64,000 nucleotides of DNA from TK10-74A sp965263065 (GCA_965263065.1 CBDHGH010000003.1:2108001-2172000); one strand, 5' to 3'. Positions 25,745 to 37,141 are shown, counted from the first letter of the stretch. Program-made: numbers and translations. Notes: a model not told the origin generated them from the sequence alone.

Positions 25745-27139
25745 TCAGCCCGCTTCGACTGCCGCACGCACGACCGCCAGCAGCGCCGCCTCCTCCGACT
25801 CCGCCACGGTGCGCGGATCGAGCAGCAGGGCGTCGTGCTCGACGCGGCCGACGACGGGCGTCGCCGAGGCCCGCAGCCGCGCCGCCAGCCGCCCCGGCTG
25901 CGGCGACGGGACCGCCAGCACCCACGTCGGCAGGCCCTCCCCCGGCAGCGACCCGCCGCCCACCATCGACTCCGACGCCACCACGTCGCCCGCCCCCAGC
26001 GCCGACCGCCAGGCCTCGGCCCGCTCCCGCATGCGCTCGGCCGGCGCGGCGATCATGCGCCAGACCGGGATCGCCGACTCGGCCTCGCCCAGCGCGTAGT
26101 GCCGCAGCGTCGCCGCCAGCGCCGCCGTCGTGGCCTTGTCGAGGCGCAGCGCCCGCGCCAGCGGATGCCGCCGCAGCTGCTCGATCAGCGACGCCCGCCC
26201 CACGATGATCCCGGCCTGTGGCCCCCCCAGCAGCTTGTCGCCCGAGAACATCACCAGGTCCGCGCCGGCCGCCAGGCTCTGCTGCGGCGTCGGCTCGGGC
26301 GCGAGTCCGTAGCGCGTCGTGTCGAGCAGGCAGCCGCTGCCGATGTCGTCGAGCAGCAGCACGCCGTGCTCGCCGGCGACGCCGCGCAGCTCGCGCAGGC
26401 TGGCCTGCGTCGTGAAGCCCACGATCTTGAAGTTGCTGGCGTGCACGCGCAGCAGCGCCGCCGTCGACTCGCTCACCGCGTTGGCGTAGTCGCTGGCCCG
26501 GGTGCGATTCGTCGTGCCCACCTCGACCAGCCGCGCGCCGCTCTCGCGGCAGACATCGGGGATGCGGAAGCCCCCGCCGATCTCGACCGCCTGCCCCCGG
26601 CTGACGATCACCTCCCGCTCCCGCGCGAACGCCGTCAGCACGAACAGCAGCGCCGACGCGTTGTTGTTGACGGCCAGCCCCGCCTCGGCCCCCGTCGTCG
26701 TGCGCAGCAGCGCGTCGAGGTGGCTCAGCCGCGACCCCCGCCCCCCCGCTTCGAGGTCGTACTCCAGGTTCGAGTAGCCCCGCCCGGCCTCCGCCATCGC
26801 CGCGATCGCCGACGCCGGCAGCGGCGCCCGCCCCAGGTTGGTGTGCAGGATGACCCCGGTCGCGTTGATGGCCGGCCGCAGCGACGATCGCGCCGCGGCC
26901 TCCACGGATCGCACCACCGCCGCCGCGATCGCCTCGACGCTGGTCACGTCGGCGCCCTGCTGACTGGCCGCCTGCTGACGGGCGCCCTGCTGACGGGCAA
27001 TGGCCTCCCGCGCCGACTCGATCGCCGCCCGCGCGTGGGCGGTCACGAGGGCGTCGGGGAAGCGCGACCGCAGCCCGCTCACGGCCTGCTGCCGGAGCAC
27101 GCGATCGACGCTGGGTAAACCACGGTACGGATTCGACAT
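25745..27139 (-). CDS. selA: L-seryl-tRNA(Sec) selenium transferase
   Basis: 464 residues. SelA converts Ser-tRNA(Sec) to Sec-tRNA(Sec) with selenophosphate, as a PLP decamer. The PLP lysine is in MFSGDKLLGGPQAG; INATGVILHTNLGRAPL and YSNLEYDLEAGGRGSR are strong family motifs. A repeat of about 13 bp near 26958-27000 gives QQGARQQAASQQGA. Its presence implies selenoprotein synthesis, although no selB, selD or tRNA-Sec is visible here. Divergent from the aminotransferase gene. Confidence 0.95.
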   Translation of the reverse strand: MSNPYRGLPSVDRVLRQQAVSGLRSRFPDALVTAHARAAIESAREAIARQQGARQQAASQQGADVTSVEAIAAAVVRSVEAAARSSLRPAINATGVILHTNLGRAPLPASAIAAMAEAGRGYSNLEYDLEAGGRGSRLSHLDALLRTTTGAEAGLAVNNNASALLFVLTAFAREREVIVSRGQAVEIGGGFRIPDVCRESGARLVEVGTTNRTRASDYANAVSESTAALLRVHASNFKIVGFTTQASLRELRGVAGEHGVLLLDDIGSGCLLDTTRYGLAPEPTPQQSLAAGADLVMFSGDKLLGGPQAGIIVGRASLIEQLRRHPLARALRLDKATTAALAATLRHYALGEAESAIPVWRMIAAPAERMRERAEAWRSALGAGDVVASESMVGGGSLPGEGLPTWVLAVPSPQPGRLAARLRASATPVVGRVEHDALLLDPRTVAESEEAALLAVVRAAVEAG

Positions 27140-27179
27140 GCGGCGGCGCTCCGCCCGCGATCGTAACATCGCCGCTTGA

Positions 27180-27209
27180 TTGCCCGGCCGCGAACGCCGC
27201 TCATATGAT
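27180..27209 (+). promoter_or_regulatory. Promoter for aminotransferase-serA
   Basis: TTGCCC (27180-27185) and TATGAT (27204-27209) with an 18-bp spacer in the divergent selA/aminotransferase gap; the start codon at 27275 follows a GAAGGAG ribosome site. Confidence 0.5.
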
Positions 27210-27274
27210 CGCCCTGCGTCCCCCGCCCCCCGCGCGGCTGTCATCGACGCGGGCCCGCAGCGAAGGAGACACCG

Positions 27275-28384
27275 GTGGCGAACCTGCGCATCCCCGGCCC
27301 CACCCCCATCCCCGACAACGTCCGCGAGGCGCTCTCGGCCCAGATGATCAACCACCGCGGCCCCGAGTACGCCGCCTTGCTCGGCCGCGTCACCGAGGGG
27401 CTGCGCCCCTTCTTCCGCACCGAGCACGACATTCTCATCTACACCTGCAGCGGCACCGGCGTCATGGAAGCTGCCATCGTCAACACGCTCTCCCCCGGCG
27501 ACAAGGTGCTCGCCGTCAGCATCGGCTCCTTCGGCGACCGCTTCGGCACGATCGCCGAGGTCTACGGCGCCGACGTGACCCGCCTCAGCGTCGAGTGGGG
27601 CATGGCGGCCGAGCCGGACGCCATCGCCGACGCCCTCCGCGCCGAGCCCGCCTACAAGGCGGTGCTCGTCACCCACAACGAGACCTCCACCGGCGTCGAG
27701 AATCCCATCGAGGCGATCGCCCGGGTCGTGCACGCCGAGAGCGACGCCCTGCTCATCGTCGACGCCGTCTCGAGCATGGGCTGCGTCCCCGTCGAGACCG
27801 ACGCCTGGGGGATCGACCTCGTCGTCACGGGCTCCCAGAAGGGCTGGGAGGTGCCGCCGGGGCTGGCCATGGCCGCCGTCGGGCCGCGCGGATGGGCGGC
27901 CTTCGAGACCGCCACGATGCCCCGCTTCTACCTCGACCTCGGCAAGCACCGCGACTACGCCGCCATCGGCCAGCCGCCCTGGACGCCCGCCGTCTCGATC
28001 ATGTACGGCCTCGACGCCTCCCTGCAGCGCATGAACGCCGAGGGCCCCGACGCCATCTTCGCGCGGCACGCCGCCGCCGCCACCCGCATTCGCGGCCAGA
28101 TGCGCGACCTGGGCCTGGAGCTGTTCGCCGACCCGCGCCACGCCTCCAACACCATCACCGCCGTCAAGGTCCCGGCCGGCGTCGACGGCAAGGCCTTGAC
28201 CGCCACCATGCGCGACGACCACGACGTCGTCATCGCCGGCGGGCAGGGCAAGCTGGCCGGGCAGATCTTCCGCTTCGGGCATCTGGGCTACTTCCAGCAG
28301 CAGGATCTCGACGACGCCGTCGCCGCCCTGCGCGCGAGCCTGACTACACTCGGTTACAGGGTGCCCGCCGCCGCCTCCGCCTGA
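27275..28384 (+). CDS. Class V aminotransferase (serine-pyruvate / alanine-glyoxylate type)
   Basis: 369 residues from GTG 27275, with GAAGGAG upstream. PLP lysine in VVTGSQKGWEVPPG; also HNETSTGVENPIE and IVDAVSSMGCVPVE, signatures of the alanine-glyoxylate/serine-pyruvate aminotransferase subfamily. Placed 46 bp before serA, it probably supplies the transamination step of serine biosynthesis (phosphohydroxypyruvate to phosphoserine) or links serine with glyoxylate. No serC is visible in the window. Confidence 0.88.
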   Translation: MANLRIPGPTPIPDNVREALSAQMINHRGPEYAALLGRVTEGLRPFFRTEHDILIYTCSGTGVMEAAIVNTLSPGDKVLAVSIGSFGDRFGTIAEVYGADVTRLSVEWGMAAEPDAIADALRAEPAYKAVLVTHNETSTGVENPIEAIARVVHAESDALLIVDAVSSMGCVPVETDAWGIDLVVTGSQKGWEVPPGLAMAAVGPRGWAAFETATMPRFYLDLGKHRDYAAIGQPPWTPAVSIMYGLDASLQRMNAEGPDAIFARHAAAATRIRGQMRDLGLELFADPRHASNTITAVKVPAGVDGKALTATMRDDHDVVIAGGQGKLAGQIFRFGHLGYFQQQDLDDAVAALRASLTTLGYRVPAAASA

Positions 28385-28430
28385 GGCATCCCCCGCCCCG
28401 ACCGCGGGGGCGAGCAGAAGGGCCGCCATC

Positions 28431-30061
<1,631 letters not shown>

Positions 30062-30065
<4 letters not shown>

Positions 30066-31009
30066 CCCGCCCCGCTCCTCGACGGCGGCCTCGGTCCCAT
30101 CTGCCACTGGTTGTCCGGGAAGTCCCGCACGCCCAGCGTCCGCGGCCACAACTCGAACAGCCGGTCGATGTCGATGAGGGGCTCCGGGTAGTGCAGGTAG
30201 CGCTCCCGCGTGTGCTCGCGGTAGAGGGAGATTCGGTGGCCCGTCGCGCCGAAGACGCGCCCGCTTGCCTGCCCCCCCTCCAGCGACGCCAGCCAGACGA
30301 TGATCGGGACGACGTTCTTCGGGTCCATCGCGGTGCCCGCCGCCGTCTCGCTCTGCAGCGATTGATCCGCCGCCGCTGCGAGGCCGCGTTCCGTCATCCG
30401 CGTCGCCGCGCCCGGCGCGATGCAGTTGCAGGTCACGCCGTAGCGCCCCAGCGCCTGCGTGTTGCTGCGCATCAGCCCCAGCTTGCCGGCGTGCGCCGCC
30501 GAGTAGTTCGGCTGCCCGGCCGCCCCGCGGATGCCCGCGTCGGAGGTGAAGTAGATGATCCGCCGGTCGCCCTTGTCGCGGTTGGCGCGCCAGTGGATCG
30601 AGGCGAACTTGGTCGGCGCGAAACAGCCCTTCAGGTGCATCCGCACCGACTCGTCCCAGTCATCCTCGGACATGTTGAAGATCATCCGCTCGCGCAGGAT
30701 GCCGTGCGCGCAGACCAGGATGTCGAGGTCGCCGTAGGTGTCGAGGGCCGTCTCGACGGCCCGCTCGGCAGTATCCATGTCGGCGATATCGCCGCGGAGT
30801 CCCACCGCCTCCCCGCCGGCTGCGCGGATCGCCTCGACCACGACGTCGATGCGCGAGGGCGGCCCGTCGGTGCGTCCCTCGACATCCCGCTCAATGTCGC
30901 ACACCACGACCTTCGCCCCCTGCTCACCGAAGACTTTGCAGATCTGCGATCCGATCCCGCCGGCCCCGCCGGTCACGAGCGCGATGCGTCCGTCGAGATG
31001 TCGTGCCAT
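30062..31009 (-). CDS. SDR-family protein with altered YxxxK (paralogue 1)
   Basis: 315 residues from ATG 31009. Rossmann motif VTGGAGGIGSQI, NNAG-equivalent VCAHGILRE, catalytic Ser in YFTSDAG. The active-site tyrosine is in PNYSAAHAGKLG, where histidine holds the position of the usual lysine of YxxxK. About 60 residues longer than a classical SDR at the C-terminus. Resembles the hydroxyacyl-CoA dehydrogenase-like SDRs next to MaoC proteins in many genomes. Paralogue of the upstream gene, about 50 bp apart. Confidence 0.85.
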
Positions 31010-31060
31010 GGAACTCCTCCTCCGCATCCTTGTGTGCGCGCCGAACGATCCCGGGCGGCC

Positions 31061-31969
31061 CTAGGGCCAGACGACCGGCGGTGGTCCCACGCCCTGCGCG
31101 ACCAGCGTCTCGGGCATGATCGCGAAGAGCTGATCAAGGTCCCAGTACGGCTCCGTCGAGAAGATCGTGCTCTCCCAGTCCGGGTTGTCCCAGATGGTGA
31201 TCTTGCCGCCCGTCGTTCCCACCACGCGGCCGCTGATCATCTCTCCCTCGTCCGACGCCAGCAGCACGATGATCGGCGTCACGTTGCGCGGGTCCCACGC
31301 CGTCCCCTCGGCCGATTCGCTGCGAGCGATGCCGTCGCCCAGCGTCCGGTCCGTCATCCGCGTCGACGCGGCCGGGGAGATGCAGTTGGAGGTCACCCCG
31401 TAGCGCTTCAGCGCCTCGGCGTTCGACAGCATGAGGCCGATCTTGCCCGCGTGCGCGGCCGAGTAGTTCGGCTGCCCCGCGATCCCCGTCACCCCGGCCG
31501 ACGAGGTGAAGTAGATGATCCGCCGCCCGCCCTTGTCGCGGTTGGCCCGCCAGTGGATCGACGCAAACTTTGTCGGAGCGAAGCAGCCCTTCAGGTGCAT
31601 GCGCACGAGGTCGTCCCAGTCGTCCTCGGTCATGTTGAAGATCATCCGCTCGCGCAGGATGCCGTGCGCGCAGACCAGGATGTCGAGGTCGCCGAAGGTG
31701 TCGAGCGCCGTCTGCACGGCGCGCTCGGCCGTGTCCATGTCGGCGATGTCGCCGTTCAGTCCCACCGCCTCGCCGCCGGCCGCGCGGATCGACTCGACCA
31801 CCGCGCCGATGCGCGAGGCCGGGCCGCCGACGCGCCCCTCGACGTCGCGCTCGATGTCGCACACCACGACCTTCGCCCCCTGCTCGGCGAAGACCTTGCA
31901 GATCTCCGAGCCCATGCCCCCCGCGCCGCCCGTCACCAGGGCCACTTTTCCCTCAAGATGCTTCGCCAC
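31061..31969 (-). CDS. SDR-family protein with altered YxxxK (paralogue 2)
   Basis: 302 residues from GTG 31969, preceded by CGGAGG. Close paralogue of the gene at 30062 (same CKVF.EQGAKVVVCDIERDVEG N-terminus). Rossmann motif TGGAGGMGSEI; PNYSAAHAGKIG again shows His at the usual Lys. Extended C-terminus with WDNPDWESTIFSTEPYWDLDQL. Likely the first gene of a two-gene transcript. Substrate unknown; fatty or xenobiotic acyl chains are a guess from family. Confidence 0.85.
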   Translation of the reverse strand: MAKHLEGKVALVTGGAGGMGSEICKVFAEQGAKVVVCDIERDVEGRVGGPASRIGAVVESIRAAGGEAVGLNGDIADMDTAERAVQTALDTFGDLDILVCAHGILRERMIFNMTEDDWDDLVRMHLKGCFAPTKFASIHWRANRDKGGRRIIYFTSSAGVTGIAGQPNYSAAHAGKIGLMLSNAEALKRYGVTSNCISPAASTRMTDRTLGDGIARSESAEGTAWDPRNVTPIIVLLASDEGEMISGRVVGTTGGKITIWDNPDWESTIFSTEPYWDLDQLFAIMPETLVAQGVGPPPVVWP

Positions 31970-32046
31970 GCCGACCTCCGTTCCTTCCGCGACGGCGAGT
32001 CTACCCGAGTCGGAGCCCTGCGGCCCGCCACTCAGAGCGCCGCACG

Positions 32047-33360
32047 TCAGAACAGTTCGTCGTCGCCTGCGTCGAAGGCGTGCAGCACGAGCCCCGTGGG
32101 CAGCTTGGGCACGAAGTAGGTGCTCTTCTGCGGCATCCGATCGCCCGCGTCGGCCGCCTCGAAGATCTGCCCCAGCGACGGCGCCTGCAGCAGGAAGGCG
32201 GCCTGCGCCGCCCCCGCCGCGACGGCCCCACAGGCCACCTGCGCGTCGTGCTCGTACGACACCGCCCGCCCGGCGTGCAGCGCCGCCTCGTCGACGCCGA
32301 AGGCAGGCCCCAGCGCGCCGAACTGCAGCACCGCCGGCCCCAGCTCCGCCCACGACGCCGGCAACTCCGGCGGCAGCGCCGCCCGCGTGAGATCGTCGGC
32401 CAGCAGCAGCAGGTCGTCGTCCGTCAGGCCGTGCACGCCGATCGGGGCCCGATCGGCCGGCGCGGTCGCCACTCGCGCCATCAGCGCGCCGGCGTCGCCG
32501 CCCGCTCCCAGGGTCTCCACCTCGAACGTCGCCCGCAGCCGCTCCAGCGCGTCGGCCGGCGGCGGCGCGTGCAGCAGCCGGTGCGTCGCCCCCACGATCA
32601 GCCCCGGGTCGTCGGCCCGCACGATCCCCATCAGCACGAAGTTCTCCGGCTCGTCGCCCGTCCAGGTGATCCCGGCCCGCCGCCGCCGCACCTCGCGGTG
32701 TCCCAGCGCCGACTCGTAGCGGTGGTGGCCGTCGGCCATGTACAGCGTCTCGCGCGCCAGCGCCGCGCGGATCGCGCCCACCTCGCGCTCCCCGTCGACC
32801 ACGAACAGCACGTGCTCCTCGCCCGCCGGGTCGATGCCCTCCGCCGCCGGCCGCCCCGCGACCGCTCCGTGGATCGCCGCGCCCAGCGACCCGGAGGCGT
32901 CCGGCGCGACCACCATCAGCGGCGAGACGTCGGCCCGCACGGTGGCGCGCAGCGCCGTGCGCTCCTCGCGGGGCCCGGCCATCGTCCACTCGTGCGGCTT
33001 CGTCGCGCCGCCGCCCGTGTGCGCCTCCGACCACGGCGCCAGCCGCACCGCCGCGAACAGGGCCGTCCGCTCGCGCGTCTCGCCCCCTTGGCGGAATCGG
33101 TGCCGCGCCACGTAGTACGAAGGTTCGGGGTCGCGTTTCAGCGCCCCGGCCTCGCGCCAGTCGCGCAGCGTCGCCGCCGCTGACTCGGCCCCGCCCGCGC
33201 CGGGCGTCTCGACGTGGGTGATCTGGTAGCGGCTCAAGGCGCGCAGCGCCGCCGCCCGCTCGGGCGTGACGACGTCGTAGGGCGGCCCCAGCAGCCCGCC
33301 CCAGGCGCCGCAGATCTCGGGGTCGAAGCGCAGCCCGCGGAAAGGAAGTGCGTCCACCAT
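32047..33360 (-). CDS. DUF1015 family protein
   Basis: 437 residues. PFRGLRFDPE at the N-terminus, GPPYDVVTPERAAALRA, ADGHHRYESALGHR and MGIVRADDPGL are hallmark DUF1015 segments (a conserved soluble family, function not established, sometimes near serA in other genomes, as here). Starts at ATG 33360. Confidence 0.88.
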   Translation of the reverse strand: MVDALPFRGLRFDPEICGAWGGLLGPPYDVVTPERAAALRALSRYQITHVETPGAGGAESAAATLRDWREAGALKRDPEPSYYVARHRFRQGGETRERTALFAAVRLAPWSEAHTGGGATKPHEWTMAGPREERTALRATVRADVSPLMVVAPDASGSLGAAIHGAVAGRPAAEGIDPAGEEHVLFVVDGEREVGAIRAALARETLYMADGHHRYESALGHREVRRRRAGITWTGDEPENFVLMGIVRADDPGLIVGATHRLLHAPPPADALERLRATFEVETLGAGGDAGALMARVATAPADRAPIGVHGLTDDDLLLLADDLTRAALPPELPASWAELGPAVLQFGALGPAFGVDEAALHAGRAVSYEHDAQVACGAVAAGAAQAAFLLQAPSLGQIFEAADAGDRMPQKSTYFVPKLPTGLVLHAFDAGDDELF

Positions 33361-33492
33361 CGTCCCGCAGGCTATCAGCGACCCCCGTACGCGCCTGCTT
33401 GACGGAACGAGATCGCCCGTCCCAGGAATGCTGTGGACAAGTGCGGGCGTCGTGGTTGGTCGGCCCTATCATCCGTCGCAGGGAGAGTGTCG

Positions 33493-33753
33493 ATGGCGCG
33501 CACACTGGCCGAGGCCGTAGGCCGTGAAGAACTTGAGGCCGTCGAGGAGCGGCTCTCCGGCCTGATCCGTGGAAACACGGACCGGTTGGATGACATCGAC
33601 GTGAAGCTTGGCCGGGTCGACAGCCGGCTCAGAGCGCTTGAGGAGAACGGCATTCGGATGGAGGCGCGGCTTGGTCGGATGGAGGGCAACATCGAGACGA
33701 TCGAGTCAGCCGTGCTGATGCTGGTGAACAGGGCCAGCGACATGAAGGATTGA
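33493..33753 (+). CDS. Small coiled-coil protein
   Basis: 86 residues from ATG 33493 (CAGGGAG upstream). Almost entirely heptad sequence: TDRLDDIDVKLGRVDSRLRA, ENGIRMEARLGRMEGNIETI. Resembles small prokaryotic coiled-coil proteins of unknown role. No clear partner. Confidence 0.6.
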   Translation: MARTLAEAVGREELEAVEERLSGLIRGNTDRLDDIDVKLGRVDSRLRALEENGIRMEARLGRMEGNIETIESAVLMLVNRASDMKD

Positions 33754-33813
33754 CCGGACGGTCCACCGACCCCGTTGATCGACGACCCGGCCCCTCCCTA
33801 ACCTTTCCCCCCG

Positions 33814-34476
33814 ATGGCCCAGTACTGCACGTTCTGCGAGATCGTCGCCGGGCGCGAGCCCGCCCGCGTCTTCTATGAGGACGACGACCTCATGGTCTTC
33901 GAGAACCTGCTCGGCTGGACGCGCGTGATGATGCTCGCCGTGCCGAAAGAGCACCGCACCCAATCCGAGCTCTGGGCCAGCCTGGGGCCGGTCGGCCGGG
34001 TCGCCGTCCGGCTCGGCCGCGAGCACGCCCCCCAGGGGTTCCGCATCCTCTCCAACTTCGGCTCCTACGGGATGCAGAGCCAGCCCCACGGTCACCTGCA
34101 CATCCTCGACGGCACCGACCCCGCCTACGAGCGCCCCGCCAAGCCGCGCCGCTCCATCGTCGACGCCGTCCGCGACGGCGCCGAGCCCAGCCTCCGCACC
34201 GACCACGCCGTCTTCTTCGATGCCCGCAAGCGCGCCACCCACCCCCCGCTCACCGCCCTCGCCCTGCCCGGCGCCGACCCCGCCGCCGACCTCCCCGCCG
34301 AGCAACTCTGGCAGGACATGGGCCCCTTCGGTGACGACCTCGTCGAGGTCGGCTGGTCGTCGAGCCAGTACGGCTTCCGCCTGCTCGCCAACTTCCCCGG
34401 CGAGGCCCGGCTGCCCGGCGGCGAGAAGGGCCACGTCCACCTGCTGGCCGGCGCCTGGCTCGGCCACTACGCTTGA
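33814..34476 (+). CDS. HIT-like protein with two HIT halves
   Basis: 220 residues. The first half starts YCTFCEIVAGREPARVFYEDD, a HIT-family N-terminus, and ends in QPHGHLHIL, a full histidine triad. The second half (SSQYGFRLLANFPGE, KGHVHLLAG) repeats the same fold with a reduced GHVHL motif. HIT proteins hydrolyse or transfer nucleotidyl groups. The duplicated layout is unusual; the second site may be degenerate. Confidence 0.75.
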   Translation: MAQYCTFCEIVAGREPARVFYEDDDLMVFENLLGWTRVMMLAVPKEHRTQSELWASLGPVGRVAVRLGREHAPQGFRILSNFGSYGMQSQPHGHLHILDGTDPAYERPAKPRRSIVDAVRDGAEPSLRTDHAVFFDARKRATHPPLTALALPGADPAADLPAEQLWQDMGPFGDDLVEVGWSSSQYGFRLLANFPGEARLPGGEKGHVHLLAGAWLGHYA

Positions 34477-34508
34477 GCCTGCGCCGACTCGCCCGAAGGA
34501 AGCCGCCG

Positions 34509-34739
34509 ATGAAGACGATGAGCGTGGATGACGGCCTGTACGGCGCCCTTGAAGCGGCGGCCGATCAGCACGGCCGGCCGGTCCAGACGCTGGTGCACGA
34601 GGCGATTGCGTCGTGGCTGGCGGATGCGGCCTCGGACGACGCCGACCACGCCGCGATCGAGCAGGCCCGCGCCGAAGCCGCCGAGCAAGGCGGCGTCGAG
34701 TTCGAGGCGTTCTTTCCCCCTCACCGACCGACGTCGTAG
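34509..34739 (+). CDS. Ribbon-helix-helix-like small protein
   Basis: 76 residues: KTMSVDDGLYGALEAAADQHGRPVQTLVHEAIASWLADA is a strand-helix-helix pattern like RHH antitoxins, with an acidic, then aromatic tail. No toxin gene follows; its 3' end overlaps comEC by 19 nt on the other strand. GAAGGA lies upstream. Confidence 0.6.
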   Translation: MKTMSVDDGLYGALEAAADQHGRPVQTLVHEAIASWLADAASDDADHAAIEQARAEAAEQGGVEFEAFFPPHRPTS

Positions 34740-37141
34740 CGCAGCGTCTCCCCGTCCGACCGCAGGCGCACGAGGCCATCGATGTCGGTGCGCAGCACGA
34801 CCCCGACGCCCAGCCGCTCCAGCACGCCCGGATGCGGATGCCCGAACGAGTTGCCCGCTCCCAGGCTGATCGCCGACACCTCCGGCGACACCCGTCGTAA
34901 CAGGAGGTCGCTCGTCGATGTCTTGCTGCCGTGATGGGCGACCTTCAGCCCCTGCGACCGCAGATCCCACGGCCCCCGCGCCAGCCGCAGCTCCTCCTCC
35001 ACGCCGATGTCGGCCGTCAGCAGCAGCGCCACCGACCCGTGCCGCAGCCGCAGCACGACGCCCGCCGCGTTCAGGTCGTCGCCGAAGTCCTCACCCGCCG
35101 CCGGGGCCAGCACGTCGGCCTCGACCTCGTCGCCCAGCGCCAGCAGCATCCCCGCCGTCACCGTCCGCACCGGGATGCCCTGCGCCGCCGCCGCCGCTCG
35201 CAGCTGCCGGCCCAACTCCGTCGTGTCGTGCAGCGGCGAGACGAGCAGCGTCCCGACGCGGTAGCGCTCCAGGACCGCGAACAGCCCCGACACGTGGTCG
35301 GCCTGCGGATGCGTCGCTACCACGATGTCGATCCGCCGCCGCCCCGCGGGCAGCGCCTCCGCCAGCTCCGCCAGCAGCAGCTGCCCGTCCGGCCCGCCAT
35401 CGACGAGCAGCGTCGCGCCGCCCGGCGCGACGGCCAGGATCGCGTCACCCTGCCCCACGTCGAGCACGTACGTGTCGAGCGTGTCCCCCTCGTTCCAGGC
35501 CAGCGCCCCCCACACCACGACGTTCGCCGCCAGCAGGACGCCCAGCGCGGCCAGCGCCGTCGGGGACTCCAGCGCCCGCAGCGCGCGCGCCGCCCGCGTC
35601 GGATCGTCCTCCCGATCCCGGTTCCGATCCCGCTCGCGACGCCGCCGCGCCCCGCCCCGGCGCAGCCACACGGCGACGCCGGTGATCGCCGCGTACAGCA
35701 CGACCGCGTGCGTCAGCCCGAAGCCGTCGATCTGCGCCGACGCGAACGGCAGCGACGCCGCCCCCTCGGCCACCGCCACGAACCAGGACAGCGGCAGCCA
35801 TGCCAGCAGCCACCCCGTCGCCTGGCCGAGCCCGCCGCCGATCGCGCCCGCCAGCGATGTCGCCAGGCTCCCCAGGAAGATGAGCGTGAAGAGCGGCGCG
35901 ACGAGCAGGTTGGCGGGCAGTGCCACCAGCGAGATGCGCCCGAAGTGCAGCGCGATCAGCGGGAGCGTCGCCGCGACGGCCGCCACCGTCATGATCGCCG
36001 TCTCGAGCAGCGCCAGCTGCAGGCGCACGCCGGGCGTCCGCTCGAGCAGGTCCAGCCCCAGCGCCGACATCGTCCGCAGCCGGGCCGGCTCCCCGATCGC
36101 CGCCAGCGCCGCCGTCGCCGCGAAGGACAGCTGGAACGACAGGTCGTCGATCGTGCCCGGCTCGATCGCGACCATCAGCGCCGCCGCCAGCGCGATCGCC
36201 GGCTCGGCCGCGCCGCGCCGCCCCGACGCCCCCGCCAGCAGCAGCAGCGTGCCCATGATCGCCGCCCGCACGACCGGCGCGTCGGCCCCCACGAACGCCG
36301 TGTACAGCCCCACCACGACGATCGCCAGCCAGATCGCGCGGCGCCGCCCCACGGCCCAGGCGCTGCCCGCCACGACCAGCACCGCCAGCAGCGTCACGTT
36401 GCTGCCCGAGATCACCACCAGGTGCGACAGCCCCGTCGCTTTGAGGTCGTCGCGCAGGCCGGACTGCAGCGCGCCGCGCCGCCCCGTCACGATGCCCTGC
36501 GACAGGCCCGCCAGCGGCTCCGCGAGCGACCGCGCCAGCCCCCCGTCGAGCGTCGCCCGCGCCGCCGACAGCCCGGCCCGCAGCGGGTTGCCGGCGCCGT
36601 GATCGAGGATCGACACCTCCCGCGCGAACCCGGTCGCGGCGATGCCCCGCTCCGCCAGGTAGTCCTCGAAGTCGTCGCCTCCCTGCGGGCGGACCGGCTG
36701 CAGTCCGGCCAGCGCCTGCACGCGGTCCCCGTAGGCCAGCGCGACGCCCGGGCCGGCGCGCAGCAGCACGTCGATGTCGGGCGTCGCGCGCTCCGCTCCC
36801 AGCGACACCGACTCGACTGCCAGCCGGACGTCCTGGCCCGCGCCTCGCACCACCGGGTCCGACTCCACCACCCCGACCACCATCACCTCGCGCCCGGTGA
36901 ACGCCGCCACCGCCCCCGGCGACCGTGGTCCGTCGTCGGCGCGCGCCAGCCCCAGCGCGAACAGCCCCGCCGCCACGATCGCCAGCGCCGCCCCGCCCCG
37001 CCCCGACCGCAGCGCCGCGATCGTCGCGACGACGGTCGCCGCAAGCGCCGCCCCCGCCTCCACCCCCGGCGACGCGAACCCCGTCGCAACGGCCACCCCC
37101 GCGAAGAACGACAAGGAGAGGATCAGCAGCGGCGACCTCAT
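34721..37141 (-). CDS. comEC: DNA internalisation protein ComEC/Rec2
   Basis: 806 residues. N-terminal membrane helices and an OB-like segment, then the ComEC competence channel region (SHLVVISGSNVTLLAVL), more membrane helices, and a C-terminal metallo-beta-lactamase domain (YVLDVGQGDAIL, VVATHPQADHVSGLF, VAHHGSKTSTSD). Forms the channel for single-stranded DNA uptake. Start overlaps the comEA stop (ATGA), so the two are coupled. Confidence 0.93.
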   Translation of the reverse strand: MRSPLLILSLSFFAGVAVATGFASPGVEAGAALAATVVATIAALRSGRGGAALAIVAAGLFALGLARADDGPRSPGAVAAFTGREVMVVGVVESDPVVRGAGQDVRLAVESVSLGAERATPDIDVLLRAGPGVALAYGDRVQALAGLQPVRPQGGDDFEDYLAERGIAATGFAREVSILDHGAGNPLRAGLSAARATLDGGLARSLAEPLAGLSQGIVTGRRGALQSGLRDDLKATGLSHLVVISGSNVTLLAVLVVAGSAWAVGRRRAIWLAIVVVGLYTAFVGADAPVVRAAIMGTLLLLAGASGRRGAAEPAIALAAALMVAIEPGTIDDLSFQLSFAATAALAAIGEPARLRTMSALGLDLLERTPGVRLQLALLETAIMTVAAVAATLPLIALHFGRISLVALPANLLVAPLFTLIFLGSLATSLAGAIGGGLGQATGWLLAWLPLSWFVAVAEGAASLPFASAQIDGFGLTHAVVLYAAITGVAVWLRRGGARRRRERDRNRDREDDPTRAARALRALESPTALAALGVLLAANVVVWGALAWNEGDTLDTYVLDVGQGDAILAVAPGGATLLVDGGPDGQLLLAELAEALPAGRRRIDIVVATHPQADHVSGLFAVLERYRVGTLLVSPLHDTTELGRQLRAAAAAQGIPVRTVTAGMLLALGDEVEADVLAPAAGEDFGDDLNAAGVVLRLRHGSVALLLTADIGVEEELRLARGPWDLRSQGLKVAHHGSKTSTSDLLLRRVSPEVSAISLGAGNSFGHPHPGVLERLGVGVVLRTDIDGLVRLRSDGETLRYDVGR

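Noticed and set aside
25745..25747. The selA TGA read as a selenocysteine codon joining SelA to MutS2
   Set aside because: SelA already has its full family length at this point, MutS2 is normally a separate protein, and no SECIS-like hairpin was recognised after the TGA. Same frame is expected by chance one time in three.
31061..33505. 814-codon frame including the second SDR
   Set aside because: Upstream half is the shadow of the DUF1015 gene; the SDR begins at GTG 31969 after CGGAGG.
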